Shown: positions 1 through 9,597 of the stretch, in pieces
Position numbering within the stretch: the first letter of the stretch is position 1
Layout of the letters: every line of letters begins with the position of its first letter
Assembly (NCBI GenBank): GCA_964035575.1
Contig: OZ037914.1
Location: 320,176 to 384,175 of the forward strand
Source of the DNA: Rhynchopus sp. YZ270_cl-10
Lineage: Eukaryota > Euglenozoa > Diplonemea > Diplonemida > Diplonemidae
DNA: 64,000 nucleotides
Direction of reading: 5' to 3'
Program-made: the position numbers and the translations under genes
Notes under the pieces: model-generated
Databases searched by the model: none
What the model saw: the letters and a program-made list of their open reading frames with translations, nothing else
What the model was told of the DNA's origin: nothing

Positions 1-635
1 CAGGGTCTACCGCCCCAATGGTGGGGGAGTGCGGTTGGGTCATTACCACTTTGTTGCATGGCCTGTTCAAATGCGGCGCCTCCTGTTGTTACGTAAACGA
101 CCCTCTGTGTTTCCGCTGTGTACCTCTTCGCAAGCATATCCCGCCCTAACGACTCCCCTTTGGTAAACTCAAACCGACACTGCGACTCATCCCTTTCTAT
201 TTCCGAGACACTCACAATCCATGCGTCGCTCATAAAAACACTGGGGGGCGCTGTTTGAGGAAGAGCCCAACGTGCTGCAGACATTTGCCCTACACATGAC
301 GCCCCTTCTTGCAGTACCGCCTCCAGACGATTTGTCAATTTAAAGGCAATGTTGTGCACCCCATCTGGGTCTGCCCTCGCTGTCACAGTAGAACAGATGC
401 ACTGAATATCCTTGCAGGTTCGGAGAAGCGCTTCTTCGCATTGTTCCCAGTCTTCGATGATGTGCAGTTTACGTTCAGCGTATTCTTCTTGTGATAGGGC
501 TTCGTGGCGGAGTTCGTTGCAACGGGTTGCTAGGAGGGTGAGATAGGCCTCTGCTGTAGACACTTTGCTTTCGACACCAATCAGATCATCCAACATAGTT
601 GCATCACCTTTGCCGAAGATGGACCACCATCCCAT
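1..635 (-). CDS. Partial unrecognised helical protein (N-terminal 211 residues)
   Basis: An uninterrupted minus-strand frame runs from ATG at 635 to the window edge. The protein begins MGWWSIFGKGDATML, then is mostly charged and predicted helical, with tryptophans and a segment rich in Glu/Arg (around LRHEALSQEEYAERK). I do not recognise the family; the composition recalls the 4115-residue protein at 45310-57657, but no specific homology is claimed. The C-terminus lies outside the window. The leader carries a GGCTTAG-type motif 22 bases before the ATG (657-680), also seen before other genes here. The start is the first ATG after an in-frame stop-rich, low-complexity stretch. An intron further downstream cannot be excluded. 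Confidence 0.6.
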   Translation of the reverse strand, partial: MGWWSIFGKGDATMLDDLIGVESKVSTAEAYLTLLATRCNELRHEALSQEEYAERKLHIIEDWEQCEEALLRTCKDIQCICSTVTARADPDGVHNIAFKLTNRLEAVLQEGASCVGQMSAARWALPQTAPPSVFMSDAWIVSVSEIERDESQCRFEFTKGESLGRDMLAKRYTAETQRVVYVTTGGAAFEQAMQQSGNDPTALPHHWGGRP

Positions 636-983
636 AGAAGAAAAAGAGCAGAAAGACTTATAAGATGATCCTAAGCCTAGTAGTCAACGTTCTGTCGAAG
701 AAACTGAAAGGATCTATATTTTCAGCGTGATTTTGGTCAAAAAAAAAAAGGGGGGGGGGGGGATGGAAACGAGGGGGAAATGAAACTGTGTAAAGCGAAG
801 AATAGGCTAAATCAGGGGTGTACTGTGTTATTTGGGTCTGGTGGTGGTGATGTGGAAAAAATGGAGTTTTGTGAAGAAGCATGAAAAAAAAAAAAAAAAT
901 AGTTTTCATATTCTTTCAAAGAGAAAGTGCAAAAGGATCTTCTCTTCCGACACATCTTACACAAAATCTTGGAGTTGCTATTT
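636..983. other. Intergenic region between left-edge gene and transposon nest
   Basis: No gene. It holds the leader motif at 657-680, an A/G homopolymer stretch near 738-765, and from about 835 to 983 sequence nearly identical to 18434-18570, the left end of the segmental duplication. The last five bases (TATTT, 979-983) are the target-site duplication of the large element that follows. Confidence 0.7.
657..680 (-). promoter_or_regulatory. Conserved leader motif upstream of left-edge gene
   Basis: Read on the minus strand it matches the consensus GAGGCTTAGGTTCATCTTAC with a few differences and lies about 22 bases before the ATG at 635. Related copies occur before the 4115-residue gene (57684-57700) and at 61787-61810, 43966-43985, 45235-45260 and 61269-61298. 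Its role (core promoter, leader or trans-splicing signal) is inference. Confidence 0.35.
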
Positions 984-1904
984 TAGGCTAGTTGACGCCA
1001 CGGGTCGGTTGAGGAAATTTGTCCATTTTTCTGGAAAATCGTGTCCCATACCCCATACTTGGACCGCCCGAAATATATTTCGGGCATTTCGGGCGAATTA
1101 GGGGCGGATTTCGGGCGATTTTGTGCGCCCGAAGTCGCCCGAAAACGCCCGAAATCGCCCGAAATGCAGATTTCGGGCGAATTCGGGCGCTTTTTCCGTA
1201 GTGAAAACCGACTAGGTAGGGTTCTACTCATTTTCGCAAAAAACTTTTTATATTTGGAAATATTTGATGCCAAATCTGTCAAAATAAGCAATAATCGAAA
1301 ACTTTTGTACACCTGAGTGCACTTTGGAGGCCCGTGAGAATCACCACCAAGTCACGGGTTTTCTGACTATCATTTGCTTATTCCTACCCAAAACACACTA
1401 CGAACCGGGTTTTCACTATTTTTTCGTATTTCAGGGTGAATTTTTGTGAATTTTCGGTCACAGGGTGGTTCTAACCCATTCTCGGGGTGTTTCGGGCCTG
1501 TAGTTGCTCAGGAGATGCCCAAAAACGTGAAAAATCGCCTTTTTACGTTTTTAGTAGTATTTTAGTGTAAATTGTTAGGGAAATCGGTTTTATACGTGGC
1601 TGCTAACAGAGCTGCACTCATATAAGTTGGGTTCTACTAGGAATTTTTGCTCAATTTTTTTTTCTTTGAACAAATTTTGTGCCAATCTTTCAAATAAAGC
1701 GTTAGATTTTTACACTGATATCATGCTTCCCAGCACACATAAGATACTGGTTGTGCGCCCGAATTCGCCCGAATCTGCCCGAAATCGCCCGAATTCGCCC
1801 GAAATGTGCCCGAATTCGCCCGAATTACGTATAAATTCCCTTTAATGGTGTGGCACGCCCCAAAAAAAAAGTCATATTTGTGTAGTTCTTATGTAGTGCT
1901 TATG

Positions 1905-3572
1905 CAGGCCTGACGCTAACTTTTGGGTTTTTGGGAAATCGTGGGATGATGGTCGAATATGGGGGGGGGGAAAGCTAAAAAAAAATTTTCCCGCGCCTGT
2001 TTTTTTGACCTCACGCAACACTCCACACCATTGACAAAAACACACGATTTTTATTTTTTGAAAACTTGGTCAGCCCCGCCGCCAGGATTTTGGGTTTGAA
2101 AAAGTTCTGTTGTGGTCCGAAAAATATTTTTCGCGCTTCGCGCGAAAACCCCTGCAAAGCTCCTTCTCGTGAGAGACGCATGTTCCCCAAGCCCGGTCAG
2201 AGTTCCTCCGAATCAGCGACATTTGCTCTTTCCCTGTGCATTGTACTCTTCGGTGGCCAATACAGGTGGCCGTCCAGAATCCGCATTGGGTGTCAGCCTT
2301 CTTATCGGTAAAGCAGCGGTCATGGTACCCAAAGGTTCCTGGCGAAGCCACGGTACGCAACATTTCTAAAAAATGTTCCCATAAAATGGAACTGCGTTGG
2401 TGGGATACATGCTTGCGCCGCAGGCGCACGGTACGCAACTTTTTCCCATCATGCCATCATGCCATCATGCCATCATGCCATCATGCCATCATGCCATCAT
2501 GCCATCATGCCATCATGCCATCATGCCATCATGCCATCATGCCATCATGCCATCATGCCATCATGCCATCATGCCATCATGCCATCATGCCATCATGCCA
2601 TCATGCCATCATGCCATCATGCCATCATGCCATCATGCCATCATGCCATCATGCCATCATGCCATCATGCCATCATGCCATCATGCCATCATGCCATCAT
2701 GCCATCATGCCATCATGCCATCATGCACCCCACGTGGGATGATGGTGGCGGAAAAAAAAAATCTCCAAAAAACGTGGGATGATGGCCTGCAAACAAGGCT
2801 CTCGGGGGGGGTGATTTTGCCCAAAAATCCCCAAAAAAAAAAAATAACGGATTTTGGGGGGGGTGATTTTTTCGGAAAATCACCCCCCCAAAAAAAAAAA
2901 AAAGTTGGGAAATCCGGATTTTTTTTTGGGGGCTCTTCTACTAGAGCTCCGTTGTTCACACAGCAGTGAACAAAGTGACCCGTCACAGCCAGAACGCGAC
3001 TCAATTGGTCAAACGCCGAAGGAAAAAGGAAGCATGCAGCATGGCGAAAGAAAAAAGTAGCGTACCGTGCGCCTGCGGCGCAAGCTTACAACCATCCTTC
3101 CCTTTGACATAGTTTGGCTGTAATAATGTGCAATTTTAAGCGCATTTTTTTGAAATGTTGCGTACCGTGGCTTCGCCAGAAACTTTCATTTAGCAAAATA
3201 TGGAAGTAAAATTCATGCAAACTGACGATAATTACCAACGACAGTGCCATTTTATGTCAACATTTTATAGAAATGTTGCGTACCGTGGCTTCGCCCGGAA
3301 CCTTTCGGGTGCCATGACCGCAGTTTCTTTCCCACGTCCCACCCTTTGCACATAGTGTGGGTAAATTTTTTTGACCCCAAATCACCCCCCTTTTTGGGTT
3401 TTGGGGGTGATCTCCGAGAGCCCTGCCTGCAAACAACGCAGAAAAAAAAATTTTTTTTTTTTGAAAAAAAAATGGGTATTTTTGGTGGGTTGATGGTGGG
3501 ATGATGGTTTATGGTCGGGGGGGGGAAAGCCATTTTCGGTGGGTTGATGGTTGATGGTTAGCGTCAGGCCTG
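1905..3572. mobile_element. Fourth-level nested element, 16-bp TIR and 10-bp TSD
   Basis: The ends CAGGCCTGACGCTAAC (1905-1920) and its exact reverse complement (3557-3572) are flanked by AGTGCTTATG on both sides (1895-1904 and 3573-3582). A 10-bp duplication suggests Mutator-like transposition, although a hAT-like coding fragment lies beside another copy of the same end at 4880-4894, so the superfamily is unsettled. Internal parts include the 9-bp minisatellite, G-rich tracts, and inverted copies of a GGCGAAGCCACGGTACGC module at 2341 and 3275. No open transposase frame is seen. Confidence 0.85.
2446..2726. repeat. 9-bp minisatellite (CCATCATGC)n, about 31 copies
   Basis: A near-perfect tandem array of CCATCATGC. 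All frames stay open through it, which creates spurious long reading frames. It lies inside the 1905-3572 element. Confidence 0.97.
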
Positions 3573-3593
3573 AGTGCTTATGTATTGTAAAAA

Positions 3594-3637
<44 letters not shown>

Positions 3638-4847
3638 AGGTGGGGGCAAAACCTTCAGGACGGGTGAGGCATTTTGACTTTTTTGGACTTCCGCGCAAAG
3701 TACGTACAAACCACCCCTCATACCCACCCAGAAATGGGTCAGAAACACCCTGTGACCCGAAAATCCATGCTAAGGGCGACTCAGAATATGAAAAAATGCA
3801 AAAAAATAGTGAAAAAGTGGCCTTTTGACGGTTTTGGCCATGTTGGGTAAAATGGCCATTTTTGGACAAAAAAATCAAAAAAACAGCAAAATTTCGACGT
3901 CATGACAGCTGCTTGGGCACAAACCTACCCCAGGGAGGTCCTGTGAGTCCATTCCGACCTGTTTTGGACACTTTAGGTACTTTTTTTGGCCGTTTTTTGG
4001 TGTTTTTAGGTCAAAAAACATCCCCGGACTATCCCCGGACTATCCCCGGACCGGACTTGCGCCCTGCTTTCAGACCCACTCTGGGCCAAAAAATGGGTGA
4101 AAACCCCCGAAAAAGCACTCCGGGAACCCAGATAGTTCCAAATATCCACCAGAAACCCACCCAAACACCTCAAAAACATGCCAGAAAAATATTTTTAAAA
4201 ACACACTTTTTCAAATAAGTTATTATGGAACCTGCCCAGATGAACTTTTTGAAAAAAGTGTGTTTTTGAAAATATTTTTCTGGCATGTTTTTGAGGTGTT
4301 TGGGTGGGTTTCTAGTGGATATTTGGAACTATCTGGGTTCCCGGAGTGCTTTTTCGGGGGTTTTCACCCATTTTTTGGCCCAGAGTGGGTCCAAAAGCAG
4401 GGCGCAAGTCGCGGCCCAGGGACGTCCAGGGTAAAGTCCAGGGTATTTTTTGACCTAAAAACACCAAAAAACGGCCAAAAAAAGTACCTAAAGTGTCCAA
4501 AACAGGTCGGAATGGACTCACAGGACCTCCCTGGGGTAGGTTTGTGCCCAAGCAGCTGTCATGACGTCGAAATTTTGCTGTTTTTTTGATTTTTTTGTCC
4601 AAAAATGGCCATTTTACCCAACATGGCCAAAACCGTCAAAAGGCCACTTTTTCACTATTTTTTTGCATTTTTTCATATTCTGAGTCGCCCTTAGCATGGA
4701 TTTTCGGGTCACAGGGTGTTTCTGACCCATTTCTGGGTGGGTATGAGGGGTGGTTTGTACGTACTTTGCGCGGAAGTCCAAAAAAGTCAAAATGCCTCAA
4801 AAAAATAGGGGTTTTGCCCCCACCTAGGGGGGGGGGGGGGGGGGGGG
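3594..4847. mobile_element. Foldback (long inverted repeat) element bounded by G-tracts
   Basis: Two arms of roughly 580 bases (3637-4215 and about 4246-4826) are inverted copies of each other around a loop of about 30 bases. They are highly similar except near 4015-4070 / 4390-4450, where a CCCCGGACTAT-like short repeat differs. Outside the arms are G43 (3594-3636) and G21 (4827-4847). Both tracts are G on the same strand, so they are not part of the inverted symmetry. No coding capacity is credible: the mirrored frames on opposite strands are just the arms. Confidence 0.85.
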
Positions 4848-4950
4848 TAAAAAAATTTTCCCCACCCATTGTGTTAGAGCAGGCCTGACGCTAAACAGCT
4901 ACAAAAATCGCACTTTCGGGCTTGGAATTCCGGTTTTTTTACGGGTTTTT

Positions 4951-5394
4951 CTACACAGGAATCGGACATTTTTCGACCTTGGTCCATGGCTGGTGGTGAA
5001 AATCATGATTTTTTTTTGCCCACGATACGTTTCGAACATACGCGCTGCGCGCGAAAAAGGTCCTCATAAGCTCAATTCCGGAAACAAATACGGGGGAAGC
5101 GAAGTCTTCCAACTCCTCCGCCCTCCGTTTTCTCTTGAACCTGTGACGCTTGTCGCTGAGAAACAGGACAACAGCGTGTTCAAGAATATTCCCCATCTCT
5201 TCGGTATTAAACTCGGGTGCCTGTTCATGAAGAATCATCAGATTCTCAATAGTGCTGTGAGAAAGGCGGTGGCGTCTCTTTGCGTAGATGTGGTCCAGGG
5301 GAGAGAATCCTCGTTCAACAACAACGGAAGACGGGAGTGCAACGACCGCAGCCTCCAAAACCCGTGCAAGAGTATCCCATTTTCCGACTTGCAA
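4951..5394 (-). pseudogene. hAT-like transposase C-terminal fragment
   Basis: The minus-strand frame encodes a stretch resembling the hAT C-terminal dimerisation region: LPSSVVVERGFSPLDHIYA, then RHRLSHSTIENLMILHEQ, followed by a basic tail (DKRHRFKRKRRAEE). The Ser-x-x-x-Glu-Arg-x-Phe-Ser core and following Arg-x-Arg-Leu-Ser are characteristic. Only the last 150 or so residues remain: no start, zinc finger or RNase H-like catalytic domain precedes it. The frame ends about 55 bases before a CAGGCCTGACGCTAA terminus (4880-4894) like the ends of the 1905-3572 element, so it may be the coding remnant of that family's autonomous member. Confidence 0.65.
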
Positions 5395-6809
5395 TGTTCA
5401 ATAGCAAGAAAACTTCGAGAAAACTGCGTTCTGGCGAAGCCACGGTACGCAACATTTCAAAAAATTGCGCTTAAAAATGCACTTTGTTTTACAGCCAAGC
5501 TATGTCATGGGGAGGGTGGAATGCAAGCTTGCGCCGCAGGCGCACGGTACGCTACTTTATTATTTGACCATGTCCTTCTTTCTCACTCCTCATTGGGTTC
5601 TACGAGCTCCGTCCGTCAAATGGTGGGTCACAACATGCAGCAAAGTTCGCAGCTATGCTAACTGCTCCCACGTTCACTTTGCATTTTTCCTTCAAAGTCA
5701 AGTACTGACCATATTTTGCACACAAAACCTGAAAATGGCCTGTATAAAACTGACACATGCATTTTAGGTCAAAAGTACTCATTTCTCAGCGCAAAGTGAC
5801 CCCATCACAGCACGCACAGACTCGGAAGAACCGAAAACAAAAAAAAAAATTCCCGATTTTTTGTAGGCAAAAATTGGTGAAAAAATTTTCCGGCCCCCCC
5901 GGACCCCCCAAAAAAAGGTCACTTCTAAAAAATATTTTTTCCCTTAAACACCCCCAAAAAAAAGTCATTTTTGTGTAGTTCTTATGTAGTGTGTATGTAC
6001 TTGAAAAGTGGGGTAACGCGCCACACCATTTAAAACGCCCGAAATATGTTTCGGGCACATTTCGGGCGCTCGGGATCCGCGCCCGAAAAATCCGCCCGAA
6101 TTCGCCCGAAATATATTTCGGGCGGTCCAAGTATGATACCCCCCCATACCGCCCTCAAATGCCCCCAAACCCTCCAAAACCCTCCCGAACCCTCGCATAC
6201 CCCACCATACCCTCCCATACCGCACGTTTGCCTTTTTTTGGGGGTAATCATGTCCCATACCCTGCCAAACCCTACCATACCGTGCCATACCCTGCCACAC
6301 CGTGCCATACCCGTGCCAAAAAACCCCCCCCCAAACCGTGCCATACCCGTGCCACACCCCACCACACTGTGCCACACCGTGCCATACCCTGCCCTACCCT
6401 TACTAACCCTCTCAAACCCTTCCCCAGTTAACTTGTTAAAGCAGCTTTGCTGCGACATGAGGAGATCTGGTGTTACTGTAGATGATAGTATAAGATGCTT
6501 TGGTCCATTTTTGCTTTTATTACCTCTTTGCTCTGCAAAGGTTGGAACGGGAAAGACAAAACACACCACCTTCATCAGGAATTTTTCCACAAATTTGTTT
6601 CCCCGGTGTGTTTTCCTTCCCTCGTACTTCACAATAAACGAAACCCCTCCTCACATTGTTTTTGTTGCGCTTTCAGGACCTCATCGATGGATCACTATTT
6701 GTACACCAGATCTCCCCCAAATCCACCCAAATCCTCCCAAACCCAAATGTCCGTGACGTCAACTAGCCTATATTTATTTTTACAGCCAATATATTTTTTC
6801 CACGTTCAC

Positions 6810-6867
6810 TAGTGTGGCTGACGACTCCAAAATAGCACTTTATCACACCCCCCTTTCAGCCACACCA
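6810..6867. mobile_element. 58-bp miniature element, TGGTGTGGCTGA family (shared by both duplication copies)
   Basis: TAGTGTGGCTGA at the left and TCAGCCACACCA at the right, flanked by TTCAC and TTTAC (one mismatch in 5). The same insertion is at 18605-18662, so it predates the segmental duplication. Confidence 0.75.
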
Positions 6868-7089
6868 TTTACGGTATACTAAGCGTACGTAAGAGTACAT
6901 ACATGACACTGAGATAGGTGTTAGGGTTGAGGGGTTTTGAGGGGTAAATAGGGAGCGTTTTAAAAAAATATGGGAGATGCGGGTGGGCTGGCGTTATTTT
7001 TGAGAATGCACAAGCCGAATCTTAAGCAATACGCTGAAGAGAAGTTGCATTGTGGGTGTTGTTCTTCTTCTTTCGTTCTTTTTTCCTTA

Positions 7090-7650
7090 CTTTGAAAACT
7101 TGGTTGTATTAGTGCAGACACCCGAGGATGAACTCCACTATTTCTTTTTTTCCCGGACAAAATGGGGATGAGAGGGGTGGGTCTGAATTTTGACTTTGAA
7201 ACAACAAAGCCCTGTTACCTTGATACATGACAGGTGCACCATGTGCACCCCAAATCATTCAATGAATATGGATGAGCTGCAAGGCAATTTTATTATCTTT
7301 CAAATAAAATGAGACTGGGAAACGTATTGGTAGAGAATTTTGAAGAAAAAAACGCAGAAATCAGATTGCTGCCTTTTTTTCCTTTTTTAAAATGTCCCCG
7401 TTGCCAAATGAAAGACACGGCCAAAGGAATAAAACCTGAAAGAGTGTATTAGTTGAGTACCCTTCTCAGGAAACTGCGTTCGAAGTTGACTTGAAATACA
7501 ACAATCCTTTCGTGATAGTGGACCTTTGGTACAGTCCTGTCACGAGAGAGATGGAAAAGAGAAAGATACGCTCAAAAGCGCAGAACGCGCTGGACAGAAG
7601 AGGTTGGGACAAATGAAAATCTAAGCATCGCCTAGATTCGTCGCCAAATA
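7090..7650. other. 3' flank of giant gene copy 1, left part
   Basis: No gene recognised. It is duplicated at 21397-22106. It contains the dispersed TTGAAAACTTGGTTG motif (7091-7137) and a copy of the AAATACAA intergenic module (7491-7520) followed by a CTGTCACGAGAGAG stretch. Confidence 0.6.
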
Positions 7651-8058
7651 CCGTCTTTTGAAAAATTATGGACCAGAAAAATAGGTCCATAAAAAAAAAA
7701 ATCCCAAAAAGTCCATAATTGTTCTGGTCCATCATTGTTCTGGTCCATGTTATTTCTGGTCCATCTGTGTTAGGCTTTTTTTTTGAACTTGTCCATTTTC
7801 AGACCCATTCCGAGCTTTCGGTACCGCACGTTGGCGGGGCATCTCGGCTTATATGTGGGCCCGGTAGACCCATTCCGAGCTTTCTCCCCACACAAGCGGT
7901 CGTCAAAATTCTGGACAAGTACAAAAAAACCCCACACATGTGTCGGACCAGAAAAATAGGTCCATAAAAAAAAAAAAATCCCAAAAGGTCCATAATTGTT
8001 CTGGTCCATCATTATTCTGGTCCATGTTATTTCTGGTCCATATTTTTTCAAAAGACGG
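7651..8058. mobile_element. 408-bp TA-flanked miniature element
   Basis: Inverted ends CCGTCTTTTGAAAAA (7651) and its complement (ending 8058) are flanked by TA on both sides (7649-7650, 8059-8060). The empty site in copy 2 (22105-22106) has one TA. A TA duplication is the Tc1/mariner hallmark. Inside, a block of about 95 bases rich in TTCTGGTCCAT repeats occurs twice in direct orientation (about 7670-7762 and 7947-8041). No transposase. Confidence 0.88.
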
Positions 8059-8097
8059 TATTGAAAATAAAAACGAAAATATGTGAAGTTGATATGT

Positions 8098-8639
8098 TGG
8101 TGTGGCTGAACCCAAAAAAAAGGGTATTATTTAGCAGTTTGTTAGCACTTTGTTAGCATGCATTTTTGGGGGGGTGGTGTATAAAAAATTTTTTCCCCAC
8201 GGGTGTTGGAATTTTTTTTTTTTTTTTCGTTGGTGAGCTTTTTAACGCCGGCATTTGCATTTCCGGAATCCGTCCGGCCAGTGGTGGGGTCAATTCGCCG
8301 AAATGGACAAGTTCTCGTTTTTGGTCAATTTCCGCAGTATACACAGTATACACAGCATACTCAGGGGGAAAACTCACTTTGTGGGCGCCGCAGGCGCACG
8401 GTACGCGTTTTTCGTGATTTTTTCCAGCCCCGTTCTGTGCGTTCTTTTGACTCAGCGAGTCGATTGCGTTCAACGGTGGGGTCACACATGGGTATGCAAG
8501 AGTGGAGGCGCGTCAACAGGGGGAGTGGAAAAACCAAGGTAAAAAAATGTTTTTATACACCACCCCTAAAAAAAGGGTATTATTTAGCAGTTTGTTAGCA
8601 GTTCTTGAGCAGTGAAATTTGCTGGTTTCAGCCACACCA
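8098..8639. mobile_element. 542-bp non-autonomous element, TGGTGTGGCTGA family, TSD TATGT
   Basis: Ends TGGTGTGGCTGA and TCAGCCACACCA are perfect. TATGT flanks both sides (8093-8097, 8640-8644), with the single-copy empty site at 22139-22143 in the other duplication copy. Its interior shares a module with the element at 18991-19952 (CATTTGCATTTCCGGAATCC through GGTCAATTTCCGCAGTATAC), but here CACAGTATA is present in only about three units. It also carries the GCGCCGCAGG...CACGGTACGC module at 8385-8406. Confidence 0.92.
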
Positions 8640-8644
8640 TATGT

Positions 8645-9597
8645 GCGAAAAAAACGTCTCTAGGACGTAAAACACTCACTCCGTGGGGGAAAAAAAGGTT
8701 CTACAAACTACAAAGGAAAAAAGAAAGACAATGAAAATAAACCCCACTTTGGGTTTGTATTTTGACAATGGGCCAGAGGACTTATGACTGTTGTGTCCTC
8801 TGCCCTGATTCGCCCACCGCACAACCCAGCTAAGGATGATGCCATGGGACACATACACAGTGCATTATGCGACAATTCATTTCGTTTTTTTTTGAAAATT
8901 TGGTTGGTGTAGCCACCCTAGAGTGTGCTCCACAAAACTAAAGTTTTTTTTTCCGTCATACCCTTTCCCGCGCACTGCACCCCCCACCGCAAAGTGCGAA
9001 AGGAAGAACGCTGAAATGAATGCACACCACACCTCATTTTGGAGATAATGGCCACAATGCTTATACTGAAGAAAACAACAAGGGTCAGCCCCTTCACAGG
9101 ATGGCTGGCAGTAGGAAATACGTAACAGATGGAAGGGAAAAGGAGAAAGGGGGGAGGGGGAAGGAAGCGCTGCAATAGCTGCAGCACCACGCACAGAGTA
9201 CCTCCAACCAGGGCTTATTCCAGATGCTTCTTAGAGGGAAGCTTCTTCTATGGGTTCTGACACCCGCTCATATCCCTCAAAAAAAGAGAGTAACAGAAAT
9301 CCTGCAAATAGCCCTGCCTCCGAAAGGGGCAAAAAAAAAAATAGTACCGGCGGCGTGTTCGTGCAAAAGAGTATTGTTCACTGACGTCCAAGGGCGTCTG
9401 TTCCTTGTTCTTGCACGAAGCTCCGTCCGCTATTGATTTTATTTTTGCACGGAGGAGAGGAAAGGGGATTGGGGGGGACGAGGAGGAGAGGGGGTAACAA
9501 AACAAAGAAAGCTTAAAAATTGTGTCACTGCAGTGCACAACTCTTTAAAACATAAGGAAAGTAAGAATGGGGGGTGGGACGTAAGGAGTGGTCAAAC
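8645..9597. other. Immediate 3' flank of giant gene copy 1
   Basis: No gene found. It is almost identical to 22144-23067. A stretch of about 30 bases near 8889-8920, containing the GGTTGGTGTAGCCACCC motif, is present here and absent from copy 2. Probable 3' UTR lies next to the stop at 9598; no polyadenylation site can be assigned with confidence. Confidence 0.6.

Larger units (their letters stand above)
1846..6028. mobile_element. Third-level nested element of the TGGTGTGGC family, TSD TTTAA
   Basis: It starts TGGTGTGGCACGC at 1846 and ends GCGCCACACCA at 6028. TTTAA lies on both sides (1841-1845 and 6029-6033). A segment of about 40 bases just inside the left end (1857-1900) is repeated directly near the right end (5951-5990). 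It contains a fourth-level element (1905-3572), a foldback (3594-4847), a hAT-like transposase fragment (4951-5394) and several copies of a CACGGTACGC module. Other members of this TIR family lie at 8098, 6810/18605, 21675, 38893 and 58220. Confidence 0.8.
1054..6135. mobile_element. Second-level nested TIR element (CGCCCGAA-rich)
   Basis: The ends are inverted repeats beginning CATACTTGGACCGCCCGAAA and extending more than 30 bases (1054 onward, and the reverse complement ending at 6135). ATACCC flanks both ends (1048-1053 and 6136-6141) and fits a 6-bp target duplication inside the outer element's CATACC-rich arm. The subterminal regions (1065-1190, 1755-1830, 6036-6120) carry many CGCCCGAA/TTCGGGCG repeats in both orientations, as expected of transposase-binding arrays. 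No coding region of its own is recognised. The motif CATGCTTCCCAGCACACATA near 1726 recurs in the small element at 38893-39076. Confidence 0.75.
984..6770. mobile_element. Large TIR DNA transposon (outermost level of a nest), 5-bp TSD
   Basis: Terminal inverted repeats TAGGCTAGTTGACG (984-997) and its reverse complement (6757-6770) are perfect. TATTT occurs on both sides (979-983 and 6771-6775). The paralogous empty site at 18566-18570 has a single TATTT, so insertion boundaries are exact. The element's own sequence is only 984-1053 and 6136-6770; the rest is later insertions. The right part is rich in degenerate ACCATACC-like repeats (6137-6420), followed by a GCAGCTTTGCTGC hairpin near 6440. 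No transposase of its own is visible, so it looks non-autonomous. Superfamily is unassigned; 5-bp duplications are known for some hAT and for Transib, but these ends do not decide it. Confidence 0.9.

Noticed and set aside
2446-2726. CRISPR-like array
   Set aside because: No spacers: the 9-bp units are contiguous, and the context is eukaryotic.
2236-2969. Histidine/methionine/cysteine-rich frames (HAIMPSC repeats)
   Set aside because: Translation of the CCATCATGC minisatellite in several frames; inside a transposon, no conserved ends.
3862-4602. Near-identical proteins on opposite strands (MDKKIKKTAKFRR...)
   Set aside because: These are the two arms of the foldback, not genes; AT-rich flanks, low complexity and no domain.
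6918-6960. Telomere-like GTTAGGGTTGAGGGG stretch
   Set aside because: Only one or two irregular units, present in both duplicates, not a tandem telomeric array.
8889-8920. Small insertion difference between duplicates as another transposon
   Set aside because: No inverted ends or target duplication; because related motifs exist elsewhere, deletion in copy 2 is the simpler reading.
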